A stretch of 64,000 nt of DNA, taken from positions 186,001-250,000 of the forward strand of contig NZ_JAMJWG010000017.1 in NCBI RefSeq assembly GCF_024435355.1, written 5' to 3'. How positions within the stretch are numbered: the stretch's first letter is position 1; every line of letters starts with the position of its first letter. Positions 44,879 through 53,607 of this stretch are shown here, one piece after another. Under the pieces are notes generated by a model. It had not been told where the DNA came from. It did no database searches and saw nothing but the letters and a program-made list of their open reading frames with translations. The DNA comes from Streptomyces odontomachi. Its GTDB lineage: Bacteria; Actinomycetota; Actinomycetes; Streptomycetales; Streptomycetaceae. Position numbers and translations under genes: made by a program.

Positions 44879-46785
44879 GGACCGGGGACCTCCTCGCGCG
44901 GGATGCGCCGTCGGCGGGGAATCGGGGTGGCGCCGGTGTCCGCGCCGGGCGCCGGGGCGGGTCGCTCGGTGAGCCGCGCGGCCAGCCCGGCCGGGGTGGG
45001 ATGCTCGAAGATCTCCGCACTGGTCACCGGCAGGGACTCGGCCGTGGCCAGCCGGGCGGCGGCGCGCACGGCACGCAGCGAGTTGCCGCCCAGGTCGAAG
45101 AAGTCGTCACCGGGGTCGACCCGTTCGACGCCGAGCACCTGGGACCAGACGTCGGCGATGCGATCGGACAGTGCACCGGTGGCTTGCGCGGCGGGTGAGC
45201 GGTGCGGTTCGCTCTCCGGGTCGCGCCCGGTCCGCGGGGTGGGCTCGGGGAGCGCCGCACGGTCCAGCTTGCCGGTGGGCAGCAGCGGGAGCGCGTCGAG
45301 GGCGACGAAGTCCGCCGGGACCATGAAGTCGGGCAGCACGTCCCGGGCATGCGCACGCCACCGGTCGGGACGGGACTGCGGCCCGGCGCCCCTGCGCGGT
45401 ACGACGTAGGCCACCAGCCGGAGTTCACCGTCGCCGGCCGGGCGGGCGGTGACGGCGACCCGCTCCACGCCGGGGTGGCGGGCGAGCGCCGCCTCGACCT
45501 CGCCCGGCTCCACCCGGAAGCCGTGGATCTTCACCTGGTCGTCGGCGCGCCCGGCGAACTCCAGCGTGCCGTCCGCCCGCCGCCGCACCAGGTCACCGGT
45601 GCGGTACATCCTGCCGCCCGGGGGACCGTAGGGGTCGGGCACGAACCGTTCCGCGGTGCGGGCCGGCTGGCCGGCGTAGCCGTGCGCCAGTCCGGCGCCC
45701 GCGGCGTACAGTTCGCCGACGGTGCCGTCCGGAACCGGCCTGAGCCGTGCGTCGAGCACGTGCACCCGCTTGGCGGCGAGCGGCCGCCCGATCGGGAGCG
45801 TGGCGCCGGTCGTCTCCTCAGCGGCCACGGGATGCGTGGTGAGGAAGATCATGCCCTCGGCCGGCCCGTAGCCGTTGCGCAGCCGCAGCTCGGGGAAGCG
45901 GTGCAGGGCCTCGCCCACATGCCGGGTCGAGAGCGCCTCCCCGCCCACGGTCAGCCGCTGCACCCCGATGAGCGCCTCGGGGTACTCGTCCACGATCACG
46001 TTGAACAGGCTCCCCGAGAGGTACAGGTCCGTGACGCCGTGCTCCGCCACCAGGCGGCGCATCACCAGCGGGTCGGGGCGCATGCCGGGGTGCAGGACGC
46101 AGGTGCCGCCGTTCGTCAGCGGCCCCCACAGTTCGAGGACGAATCCGTCCCAGGACACCGGTGCGCACTGCAACCACACCGCGTCGGGGCCGAAGTCGGC
46201 GTAGTCCTGGCCGGTCAGGGTGGTGGTGATCGCATGATGGGGCGCTGCGATCCCCTTGGGGCGACCGGTGGATCCGGAGGTGAACATGACGCAGGCGATG
46301 TCGTCGGGCCGGGCGCGTCCACCGCGCGGCGGCGCCGCCCCGGCAGCGTCCTCCTCGCCTCCCGCGCCGGGAACGCCCCCGTGCGCCGCGTCCCGCACGG
46401 GAACCAGCCGCACCCCGTCGCCGAGTAACTCCGCCACACCACGGTCCGTGCCGTGCAGCACGGTCCGGAGGCGCGCGTCGGTCACCATGTCGCGCAGCCG
46501 TGCCACCGGCAGGCCCGGATCGAGCACGGCATGGCCCGCGCCGGCCTTGAGCACCGCCAGCAGCGCCACCACCAGGCCGGCACCGCGCTCCAGGCACACT
46601 CCCACGAGGTCACCGCGCCGGACGCCGGCCGCGCGCAGCCGGCCGGCGAACCGCTCGGCACGGACGTCGAGTTCCCCGTACGTGACCCGCCGGCCATCCG
46701 CCACCAGCGCGATCGCCCGTGGATCCCGTTCGACCTGCTGCTCGAACAGCTCGTGCACGCACCCTGCCTTCGGCCCCGCCCACAT
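44869..46785 (-). CDS. NRPS adenylation-carrier didomain (A-PCP), likely loading unit
   Basis: A 638-residue A-PCP protein with no condensation domain. The A domain (about 8-500) has VMFTSGSTGRPKG, APVSWDGFVLELWG, RNGYGPAEGMIFLTT and YRTGDLVRRRADG. The selectivity code reads D-G-L-Y-T-G-G-I-F-K by eye; no assignment. The carrier domain (about 530-600) has DFFDLGGNSLRAV. It either starts the chain or carries an amino acid for tailoring by the overlapping monooxygenase. ATG 46785 lies one base beyond the MbtH gene. Confidence 0.93.
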   Translation of the reverse strand: MWAGPKAGCVHELFEQQVERDPRAIALVADGRRVTYGELDVRAERFAGRLRAAGVRRGDLVGVCLERGAGLVVALLAVLKAGAGHAVLDPGLPVARLRDMVTDARLRTVLHGTDRGVAELLGDGVRLVPVRDAAHGGVPGAGGEEDAAGAAPPRGGRARPDDIACVMFTSGSTGRPKGIAAPHHAITTTLTGQDYADFGPDAVWLQCAPVSWDGFVLELWGPLTNGGTCVLHPGMRPDPLVMRRLVAEHGVTDLYLSGSLFNVIVDEYPEALIGVQRLTVGGEALSTRHVGEALHRFPELRLRNGYGPAEGMIFLTTHPVAAEETTGATLPIGRPLAAKRVHVLDARLRPVPDGTVGELYAAGAGLAHGYAGQPARTAERFVPDPYGPPGGRMYRTGDLVRRRADGTLEFAGRADDQVKIHGFRVEPGEVEAALARHPGVERVAVTARPAGDGELRLVAYVVPRRGAGPQSRPDRWRAHARDVLPDFMVPADFVALDALPLLPTGKLDRAALPEPTPRTGRDPESEPHRSPAAQATGALSDRIADVWSQVLGVERVDPGDDFFDLGGNSLRAVRAAARLATAESLPVTSAEIFEHPTPAGLAARLTERPAPAPGADTGATPIPRRRRIPREEVPGPWS

Positions 46786-46786
46786 C

Positions 46787-47050
46787 TCAGGTGGTGTCCC
46801 TGACGCTCAGCGGGCGCAGGTCCGTCCAGTGCGCCTCGACGTACTCCAGGCACTCCTGGCGCGGCGCGGCTTCCAGCGCGGTGCGCCAGCCGGCCGGCAC
46901 GGCCAGGTCCGCCGGCCACAGCGCATGCTGCTCCTCGTCGTTGACGAGCACCAGGTACTGCCCCTCCTCGTCCTCGAAGGGGTTGGTGGGCACCTCCTGG
47001 GCTGCGGGTGCCTTCGTCTCGGGTGTGCCGGCCGTGGGTGTGTCAGCCAT
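46787..47050 (-). CDS. MbtH-like protein
   Basis: An 87-residue MbtH-family protein that binds and activates NRPS adenylation domains. The family core is complete: NPFEDEEGQYLVLVNDEEQH, then LWP, PAGW, CLEYVEAHWTDLRPLS. The first 20 residues are an Ala/Thr/Pro tail specific to this copy. It sits directly ahead of the A-PCP gene (one base between stop and start) and 11 bases after the exporter gene, a normal place for an MbtH in an NRPS operon. Confidence 0.97.
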   Translation of the reverse strand: MADTPTAGTPETKAPAAQEVPTNPFEDEEGQYLVLVNDEEQHALWPADLAVPAGWRTALEAAPRQECLEYVEAHWTDLRPLSVRDTT

Positions 47051-47061
47051 CTCTTGCCTTC

Positions 47062-48420
47062 TCAGCCTTTCGCGGCGGTGCTCGGGACAGGGGAGTCGAG
47101 ATCGGGGAGGAGGACGTCGATCTGACGCACCGTACGCCGGGAGAGCCCCCAGAGCGCGGCAGCGAGACCACACACCCCGGCGATGAGCAGCAGCCCCGCC
47201 ATTCCGCTGCCGGGGCCGGTGCCCACCAGGGGCCGGAGCAAGTGCACGAGCCCGCTGTCGGAGGCGGCCTGCGGTTCGAAGACATGGTCGGCGAGCGGGC
47301 CCGACGAGGCCGTGGCGATGGGCACGGACAGCTCCCCGACGAACACCACCGCTCCGAACACCCGCCCTTGGAGCTCGCTCGGCACCTTCGTCTGGATCAC
47401 CGACTGCATCGCGCCGTTGACCACCGGCATCAGCAGGGCGCCGAAGAAGATGGCCGCGCACCAGCCGATCGCACGGTCGGCCATCGCCATCGCGATCTGG
47501 GAGGTCAGGCACATCCCGGCGATCCCGAGCATCATGCCCCGGGTACGGTGCTTCGGCCCGCCCCAGGCCGCGAGCAGCAGCCCGCCCACGGCGCCGCCCA
47601 CGCCGATGGAGGTGTTGACGGCGGCCAGCACCGCGGCGTCGTTGCCGGTGCGGGCGAGCACCATGGGCTGGACGGCGGCGTAGCCGAGCACCATCACCAG
47701 GTTGACGATGAAGTCGACGGCCACCAGGTCGCGCAGGCCGGGCCGCCGCCACAGCTCCCTGAGGCCCTCGGTCGACTCGGCCAGCAGCCGCCTCCGCGCA
47801 CCGGCCGGCTTCGCGATCCGTTCCCCCTCGGGTCCGAAGCGCACCAGCCGCACCGCGCACAGCGCGACCGCGAAGCTGGCGAGATCGATCCAGAGGATGG
47901 CGCCGAGGCCGGACAGGGCCACCATCAGCCCGCCCAGGGCCGGCCCGCCGATCTCGGCGCTGTTCTTGGCGGAGGCGAGCAGCCCGTTGGCCCGCTGGAG
48001 CTGCTCCCGGTCCACCAGCAGCGGCACGGAGGCGGACAGGGCCGGGTACTGGAACGCAGCGGCGGCGCCGACCAGCGCCACGGTGAGGTAGACCTCCCAC
48101 AACCGCATGCCGTCCACGAAGTACACGGCGCTGAGCGCCCCGACGGCCAGCAGCCCCCCGGCGTCGGAGAGTTGCAGCGCGGTGCGCCGGCTGACGCGGT
48201 CGATGAGCGCTCCGGCGGTCGGGCTCAGCAGGATCTGGGGGACCAGCGCGCATAAGGAGAGGAGGACGACGTCGGTCGCGCGCTGCCCGTTGGTCCACGC
48301 CTGGACGATCAGCGCGAAACGGAGGACCGAGTTGCCGACCAGCGAGACGACATGGCCGCCCCAGATGATGAGGAAGGAGCGCATCCCGACGACGCGCGTG
48401 CGACTACTCTGCGAAGCCAC
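47062..48420 (-). CDS. MFS exporter (EntS-like)
   Basis: A 452-residue major facilitator with about 12 membrane segments, of the enterobactin-exporter-like group (GALIDRVSRRTALQLSDAGG in the first cytosolic loop; SELQGRVFGAVVFVGE in the second half). It is the second gene of the NRPS operon and most likely secretes the peptide product. GTG 48420 is preceded by AGGGGCGAC; an internal ATG at 48384 is a possible later start. Confidence 0.88.
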   Translation of the reverse strand: MASQSSRTRVVGMRSFLIIWGGHVVSLVGNSVLRFALIVQAWTNGQRATDVVLLSLCALVPQILLSPTAGALIDRVSRRTALQLSDAGGLLAVGALSAVYFVDGMRLWEVYLTVALVGAAAAFQYPALSASVPLLVDREQLQRANGLLASAKNSAEIGGPALGGLMVALSGLGAILWIDLASFAVALCAVRLVRFGPEGERIAKPAGARRRLLAESTEGLRELWRRPGLRDLVAVDFIVNLVMVLGYAAVQPMVLARTGNDAAVLAAVNTSIGVGGAVGGLLLAAWGGPKHRTRGMMLGIAGMCLTSQIAMAMADRAIGWCAAIFFGALLMPVVNGAMQSVIQTKVPSELQGRVFGAVVFVGELSVPIATASSGPLADHVFEPQAASDSGLVHLLRPLVGTGPGSGMAGLLLIAGVCGLAAALWGLSRRTVRQIDVLLPDLDSPVPSTAAKG

Positions 48421-48539
48421 GTCGCCCCTGCTGCCTCACCACATGCGCCCCCCGGCCCGCTTCGCCACCCCCCCACAGCGTGCACTCTCGCATAGGCACT
48501 CGAAGCGATCAAGCGGCAACAGACAATTGTCGCCGCTTG

Positions 48540-50285
48540 TCAAAGACGGTCGTCGCCCGGCGGTCGCGGGGTGCTCGAAGCGGCCGGTTCCCCGACGTCA
48601 GACACCGGATCGTCGGGCAGTTCGGCCGCCCCGGCGAGCCAGCGTCTGAGGAGCTCCTTCCGCACCTTCCCGAAGGAGTTGCGCGGCAACCGGTGCACGG
48701 TCTCCAGACGGCTCGGCCAGTACCACTCCGTCATGCCGATGCTCCTGAGGTGAGCGTGCACCGCCGGCAGGTCGAGGGGCTCTCCCTCCTGCACGGTGAC
48801 CGCGCAGGCGAGTTCGGTGCCGGCGGCGTCGAGGTAGCCGACGACGGCGGCGTCCTTGATGCCGGCGTGCTCCAGCAGGGCACGTTCGACGTCGAGGACC
48901 GGGATCATGAACTTGCTGCCGACGCGGTCGGCGGCCCTGCCGACGATGCGGATGCCACCGCGGCCGTCCGGGACGGTCAGGTCGCCCGTGTCGAACCAGC
49001 CGTCGTCGTGGTCGGCGACGATGCGCACCTCGCCGGTGTCACGCCCCACCGTCGCGAGGCAGACCGAACCGCCGCGAACGTGCAGCCGACCGGGCCGCTC
49101 GTCGCTGACCTCCGCATCGGACCGGTGGTCGAGCTCGATCCCCGGCGCGGGCCTGCCGGCACTGTGCAGGGCCCAGTCCGGCGGGTCGTCGGCCCTGGTG
49201 TAGGTGCCGCTCGCCTCGGTCATGCCCCAGATCGCCCGGACGGGCAGGCCGAACATCTCCGCGACGCCGTCCAGCAGCTCCGAACCGACCGCGACGCCGG
49301 GTGCCATCACGGCCCTCAGCGCGGGCAGCGGCACGGCGCGCCGACGGGCTTCGGCGACCAGGCCGGACAGGAACGTGGGGGCCGCCGCCAGCAGGCTGCA
49401 CCGTGACTCGGCCATCAGGTCGAGCGCCGCACGCGGCTCCCAGACGTCCATCAGGACCGCGGCGCCACCGGTGAGCACCGGCAGACCGATGCCGCCCCAC
49501 AGGCCGGCGCTGTGCGTCAGCGAGTGCGGGGTGAAATACGCGTCCCGCGGTCCGTACCCCTCGGAGACGACATAGGGACGGCACGTGGAGTAGTGGATGT
49601 TGAGGGTGTGGAGCGCGGCCTTCGGCTCACCCGTGGTGCCGGACGTGAACAGCACCAGGGCGACGCGGTCCGGGTCCACGGGGTCGTCCTGCGCCGGGTG
49701 GGTCCGCTCCCAGGGAGCGCCCTCGACGTGCCGGAAGAAGTCGATATCGCCCTCGGCGACGTGCCGTCCGAGCACCACCCTGTGGTGCAGATCCGGCAGG
49801 CGGGGAGCGATCTCCGCCAGGGCCGCCGCGTGCGCGAAGCCGTCCCAGCGGTCCGGTACCACACACATGGTGGCCCGCAGCCGGCGCAGGACGCGCTCCA
49901 GCTCCCGGGGCCGCAGGGTCGGTGTCATGGGTGCGATGGCGGCACCCACCCGGAGGCACGCGAGCAGCAACGCGCCGGCCTGCCACCAGTTCGGCAGCTG
50001 TACGGCCACCACCTGCCCGTGACCGACGCCCAGCGCACGCAACGCACCGGCACAGCGGTTCACGTACCGGCCGTACTCCGCGTAGGTCAGCCGTGTCGTC
50101 GTCCCTGTCGCGGCGGTGTGGGCGTAGACGGCCGGGGCGTCAGGAGTGGTGCTGCGCCAATGGTCCAGGTCCGCGAGGTAGTGGCTGTCGCGCCAGATGC
50201 CCGCGGCGCGGAAGCGGCGGGCCGCCGCAGCGGGAGGACGGAGGGTGAGGAACGAATCCGCCGCTTTGGGCGCTAAGTGCTCCAT
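48540..50285 (-). CDS. Acyl-AMP ligase/acyl-CoA synthetase-like enzyme
   Basis: A 581-residue class I adenylate-forming enzyme. The AMP-binding P-loop is LVLFTSGTTGEPKAA, followed by AIWGMTEASGTYT and DDGWFDTGDLTVPDG. The catalytic C-terminal Lys is in RNSFGKVRKELL. It resembles medium-chain or cyclic-acid CoA ligases rather than NRPS A domains (no carrier). At the head of the NRPS operon, it may activate an acyl starter or precursor for the A-PCP or KS-carrier proteins. ATG 50285 (MEHLAPKAAD) is chosen over an upstream open extension. Confidence 0.87.
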   Translation of the reverse strand: MEHLAPKAADSFLTLRPPAAAARRFRAAGIWRDSHYLADLDHWRSTTPDAPAVYAHTAATGTTTRLTYAEYGRYVNRCAGALRALGVGHGQVVAVQLPNWWQAGALLLACLRVGAAIAPMTPTLRPRELERVLRRLRATMCVVPDRWDGFAHAAALAEIAPRLPDLHHRVVLGRHVAEGDIDFFRHVEGAPWERTHPAQDDPVDPDRVALVLFTSGTTGEPKAALHTLNIHYSTCRPYVVSEGYGPRDAYFTPHSLTHSAGLWGGIGLPVLTGGAAVLMDVWEPRAALDLMAESRCSLLAAAPTFLSGLVAEARRRAVPLPALRAVMAPGVAVGSELLDGVAEMFGLPVRAIWGMTEASGTYTRADDPPDWALHSAGRPAPGIELDHRSDAEVSDERPGRLHVRGGSVCLATVGRDTGEVRIVADHDDGWFDTGDLTVPDGRGGIRIVGRAADRVGSKFMIPVLDVERALLEHAGIKDAAVVGYLDAAGTELACAVTVQEGEPLDLPAVHAHLRSIGMTEWYWPSRLETVHRLPRNSFGKVRKELLRRWLAGAAELPDDPVSDVGEPAASSTPRPPGDDRL

Positions 50286-50421
50286 CGCGCGAACGTAACA
50301 CAGGGTGTGCGGCCCGAAATGCCGGACGGGAGCCCGGACCGGCTGACGGGGAGCCGGTCCGAGCCGCACCTGCCTGCGCTCTCACCGCCGGGGGCTCTTG
50401 CGCACCGGCCGGGAACGCGAT

Positions 50422-50457
50422 GTCGGTCAGGTCGACCCGTGGGGTGACCTGACCGAC
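50422..50457 (-). terminator. Hairpin terminator behind the GAPDH gene
   Basis: GTCGGTCAGGTC (50422-50433) pairs perfectly with GACCTGACCGAC (50446-50457), with a 12-base loop that itself contains CCC/GGG. It lies 28 bases beyond the stop of the GAPDH gene on the minus strand, between it and the NRPS operon start. Confidence 0.75.
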
Positions 50458-50484
50458 CGGGCGGGTTGCCGCGGGGGCGCGTAC

Positions 50485-51483
50485 TCAGCCCCTGGCGAGG
50501 AGTTCGAGCGTGTCGATCACGCGGTTCGAGAAGCCCCACTCGTTGTCGTACCAGGCGACCACCTTGACGTGCCGGCCGTCGACGCGGGTGAGCAGCGAGT
50601 CGAAGATGGACGAGGCCGGGTTGCCCGTGATGTCGGACGACACGAGCGGGTCCTCGGAGTACTCGAGGACGCCGGCGAGCGGGCCCTGCGCCGCGGTCCG
50701 GTAGGCCGCCAGCACGTCGTCACGGGTGACGTCGCGGGTGACGGTGGTGTTGAGCTCGACGATCGAACCGACCGGGACCGGCACGCGGATCGAGTCGCCG
50801 GACAGCTTGCCGGCCAGCTTCGGCAGCACCAGGCCGATCGCCTTGGCGGCACCCGTCGTGGTCGGCGCGATGTTGATCGCGGCGTTGCGGGCGCGGCGGG
50901 GGTCGCGGTGCGGACCGTCCTGGAGGTTCTGCTCCTGCGTGTAGGCGTGCACCGTCGTCATGAAGCCGTGCTCGATCCCGGCGAGGTCGTCGAGGACCGA
51001 CGCCAGCGGCGCGAGCGCGTTGGTGGTGCAGGAGGCGTTGGAGACGATCGTGTGCTCGCCCGGCTTGTACTGGTCGGTGTTGACGCCGTACGCGAGGGTG
51101 ACGTCGGCGCCGGCCGACGGCGCACCGACGAGCACCTTGCTCGCGCCCGCGTCGAGGTGCGCACGGGCGGCATCCGCCGAGGTGAAGCGGCCCGTGGCCT
51201 CCAGCACGATGTCGACGCCGAGCGCCTTCCAGGGCAGCTGCGCCGGCTCGCGCTCGGCGAGCACCTTGATGCGGTGACCGTCCACGACGAGGGTGTCGTC
51301 CTCGACGGTCACCGGGCGGCCGAGCCGTCCGGCCGTCGAGTCGAAGGCGAGCAGCCGCGCGAGGGCCGCGGGCTCCGTCAGGTCGTTGACGGCGACGATC
51401 TCGAGTTCGCTCTCGCGCTCGAGCAGCGCGCGCAGTACATTGCGTCCGATGCGGCCGAAGCCGTTGATGGCAATACGAGTCAT
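50485..51483 (-). CDS. gap: Glyceraldehyde-3-phosphate dehydrogenase
   Basis: A 332-residue GAPDH. The NAD-binding N-terminus is INGFGRIGRNVLRALLE. The catalytic Cys is in NASCTTN (about 149-155), the partner His in TTVHAYTQEQ, and the phosphate-site segment is APTTTGAAKAIGLVLP. All catalytic residues are present. It oxidises glyceraldehyde-3-phosphate in glycolysis. Streptomyces carry several GAPDH paralogues. This one stands alone beside a GlxA-like regulator and between two biosynthetic loci, so a resistance role (as for the pentalenolactone-insensitive enzyme of producers) is possible but unproven. Confidence 0.95.
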   Translation of the reverse strand: MTRIAINGFGRIGRNVLRALLERESELEIVAVNDLTEPAALARLLAFDSTAGRLGRPVTVEDDTLVVDGHRIKVLAEREPAQLPWKALGVDIVLEATGRFTSADAARAHLDAGASKVLVGAPSAGADVTLAYGVNTDQYKPGEHTIVSNASCTTNALAPLASVLDDLAGIEHGFMTTVHAYTQEQNLQDGPHRDPRRARNAAINIAPTTTGAAKAIGLVLPKLAGKLSGDSIRVPVPVGSIVELNTTVTRDVTRDDVLAAYRTAAQGPLAGVLEYSEDPLVSSDITGNPASSIFDSLLTRVDGRHVKVVAWYDNEWGFSNRVIDTLELLARG

Positions 51484-51587
51484 GTGTGATGTCCCTTCGG
51501 TTCGTCGCAAGGCTCGCATGCCGCATTCGGCTCTGCCAGAAGGGCAATCGCCAAGATCCGCAAGGATCGCGACACCCCGGCGGGAAG

Positions 51588-52613
51588 CTATTCGCCCCGG
51601 GCGAACGTGCGCCGGTAGTCGCTGGGCGTGGTGCCGAGGATCCGCTGGAAATGCAGCCGCAGATTGGCTCCGGTACCCAGGCCGACGTCGGCGGCGATCT
51701 GCTCGATGCTCAGCTCCGAGCACTCCAGCAGTTCGCGTGCGGCGTCGATGCGGGCGCGCTTGACCCATTGCAGCGGGGTGTATCCGGTCTCCTTGACGAA
51801 GCGCCGCGAGAAGGTGCGCGGTGACACCGCGGCGTGCCGGGCCAGCGCCTCCAGGGTGAGGGGCTCACCGAGGCGGTGTAAGGCCCACTCGCGGGTCGCT
51901 GCGAACCGCTCGCCGAGCGGTTCCGGCACGCTGCGCGGCACGTACTGCGCCTGTCCGCCGCTGCGATAGGGGGCGGCGACCAGACGCCGGGCCGCGTGGT
52001 TGGAGGCGGCCACCCCGAGGTCGCCGCGCAGGATGTGCAGGCACAGGTCGACGCCGGAGGCGGCGCCCGCCGACGTCAGCACGCTGCCCTCGTCGACGAA
52101 CAGCACGTTCTCGTCGACCCGCAGACGCGGGTGTCTGCGGGCGAGCGCCCGGGTGTAGTGCCAGTGCGTCGTGGCGCGCTTGCCGTCCAGCAGGCCTGTG
52201 GCGGCCAGCGCGAAGGCGCCGGTCGAGATGGCGGCGAGCCGGGCGCCCCGGTCGTGGGCGGCGATCAACGCGTCGACGACGGACTGCGGGGCGTCCTCGC
52301 GGTCCGGGGAACGGTAGCCGGGGATGAAGACGAGGTCGGCCCACGCGAGCGCGTCCAAGCCGTGCGAGACGTGGTACGACAGGCCGTCGCTGCCCGTCAC
52401 GAGACCCGGCGCCGCGCCGCACACCCGCACCTCGTAGGGCATGCTGGCGCGGGTGGTGAATACCTGGGCGGGAATGCCGACATCGAGCGGCTTCGCACCC
52501 TCAAGCACCAGGACGGCGACGCGGCGCAGGTTCGAGGCTGGCACGGGGAAGAGGCTACGCGCCCATGCGGCTGCCCGGCGCTTTTTGCGCGACGGCTTCG
52601 TGGTGGCGCCCAT
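51588..52613 (-). CDS. GlxA/FtrA-like AraC-family regulator with DJ-1/PfpI domain
   Basis: A regulator of up to 341 residues. An N-terminal DJ-1/PfpI-like amidotransferase fold (about 28-200: RRVAVLVLEGAKPLDVGIPAQVF, then DLVFIPGYRS) is fused to a C-terminal AraC helix-turn-helix pair (about 235-335: LTLEALARHAAVSPRTFSRRF and SIEQIAADVGLGTGANLRLHF). The DJ-1 nucleophile position reads AISTGAFAL, Thr/Ser instead of Cys, as in ligand-sensing members. ATG 52613 gives the longest form; GTG 52544 (VPASNLRRV) is the more family-like start but lacks a purine-rich site. Co-directional with the GAPDH gene 104 bases away, and a candidate regulator of it. Confidence 0.88.
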   Translation of the reverse strand: MGATTKPSRKKRRAAAWARSLFPVPASNLRRVAVLVLEGAKPLDVGIPAQVFTTRASMPYEVRVCGAAPGLVTGSDGLSYHVSHGLDALAWADLVFIPGYRSPDREDAPQSVVDALIAAHDRGARLAAISTGAFALAATGLLDGKRATTHWHYTRALARRHPRLRVDENVLFVDEGSVLTSAGAASGVDLCLHILRGDLGVAASNHAARRLVAAPYRSGGQAQYVPRSVPEPLGERFAATREWALHRLGEPLTLEALARHAAVSPRTFSRRFVKETGYTPLQWVKRARIDAARELLECSELSIEQIAADVGLGTGANLRLHFQRILGTTPSDYRRTFARGE

Positions 52614-53014
52614 CTGGGCGGTCAGGGTCGTGTCAGGGAGATATCAGCTGCCGTTGCCAGAATCGATGTGCCACAGCGTCCACGCGGTAGCGCGAATCCT
52701 CCCGATCCTCCCGACGGTCTGGTGACGGGCATCGGCGATGGCATGCCGGCCCGGTGTGACGGCCACCGGCCGCGTCGGCCCGTGGATTGCTCGGCATCGC
52801 CGATAGCCGGCGGGCGGCGGCCGGTGCGGTGGGTCGCGCGGGCGGGGAACGAGGCTCGGACAGTCCCTGGAAAACGAGAGGCCAAGGCCATACCGATGGA
52901 ATGTTTCTTGATGATGTATGTGAACGCGGTGGAACCCGAGGGAAGTTGATCGACGGAGCAACCGGGCAGCGGAATGCAGGGTCGTTTACGTCATGCGTCG
53001 TGAGCGGGGCCGTC

Positions 53015-53047
53015 AATTCCGTATGGGGCCGGTAATTCCGTATGGGG
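53015..53047. repeat. Direct repeat, 14-base unit
   Basis: AATTCCGTATGGGG occurs at 53015-53028 and again at 53034-53047, a 19-base period. AT-rich for this genome and located in the regulatory region ahead of the isonitrile locus. Confidence 0.6.
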
Positions 53048-53126
53048 ACTCGGACTGAAGGTGACCATCCGGTTTTTTCTGCGGAACGTCAGATCGGTTC
53101 CGGTCGTGAACATGGAGAGCATCAAC

Positions 53127-53167
53127 AGATGGTTGGAGGTAGCAAGTAGATAGTTGGGGGTAGCAGG
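53127..53167. repeat. Direct repeat, 20-base unit next to a promoter
   Basis: AGATGGTTGGAGGTAGCAAG (53127-53146) and AGATAGTTGGGGGTAGCAGG (53148-53167) differ at three positions and have a 21-base period (two helical turns). They end 6 bases before the TTGACA box at 53174, an ideal place for an activator bound on one DNA face. Confidence 0.6.
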
Positions 53168-53173
53168 TTTTGC

Positions 53174-53203
53174 TTGACAAGTCGCGCGGCCGGTTCATAC
53201 CCT
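53174..53203 (+). promoter_or_regulatory. Candidate sigma-70-type promoter
   Basis: A perfect TTGACA (53174-53179), an 18-base spacer, then TACCCT (53198-53203), matching the Streptomyces TTGACr/TAnnnT pattern. It points toward the MFS/isonitrile genes, about 395 bases before the MFS start. Confidence 0.5.
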
Positions 53204-53607
53204 TCCACGTGAACTAAGGCCCAGACCAGCGGACCGATTCCGAAGCGAAGTGCGTGAACTGCTGAGGGCCTTCGGCGGGCGGGGTGCGGAACAGTGGAAT
53301 CCGCATTCGACGCCACACGTGCCATGCGGCGGTACCGCCGAATCCGCGCTATCGCCGAGTGAATACAACCCTCCAGTTTGTTATACGTCCGAGTATCAAG
53401 CTGCCCAGGCCAAGGCGAAACCCGCCATCACACCCGACAGTGGGCCGGAAACGGCCGTAGGGAACGCTGCGTCGAGCCCACCTGCCCCTGGTGAACCCGT
53501 AGAATCCTCGTGTCGAAGAGCGCGCCGACACGTGAACACGACCGACCGACATACCGGCGCAAAGTTCTTCGCGACCACCGTTGAACAGTGACGTAAGGGG
53601 AGTCGAC

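Larger units (their letters stand above)
52614..53607. other. Long intergenic region upstream of the isonitrile locus
   Basis: Almost 1 kb without a convincing gene, less GC-rich than its surroundings from about 52890 to 53420. It contains two pairs of direct repeats and a consensus-like promoter (listed separately). If that promoter drives the MFS gene, the leader would be about 395 bases. A 113-codon frame at 53250-53591 has no family resemblance and a poor start. Confidence 0.6.

Noticed and set aside
53250..53591. 113-codon plus-strand frame in the region before the isonitrile locus
   Set aside because: GTG start without a ribosome site, low-complexity composition and no family pattern; it overlaps the probable leader of the MFS gene.
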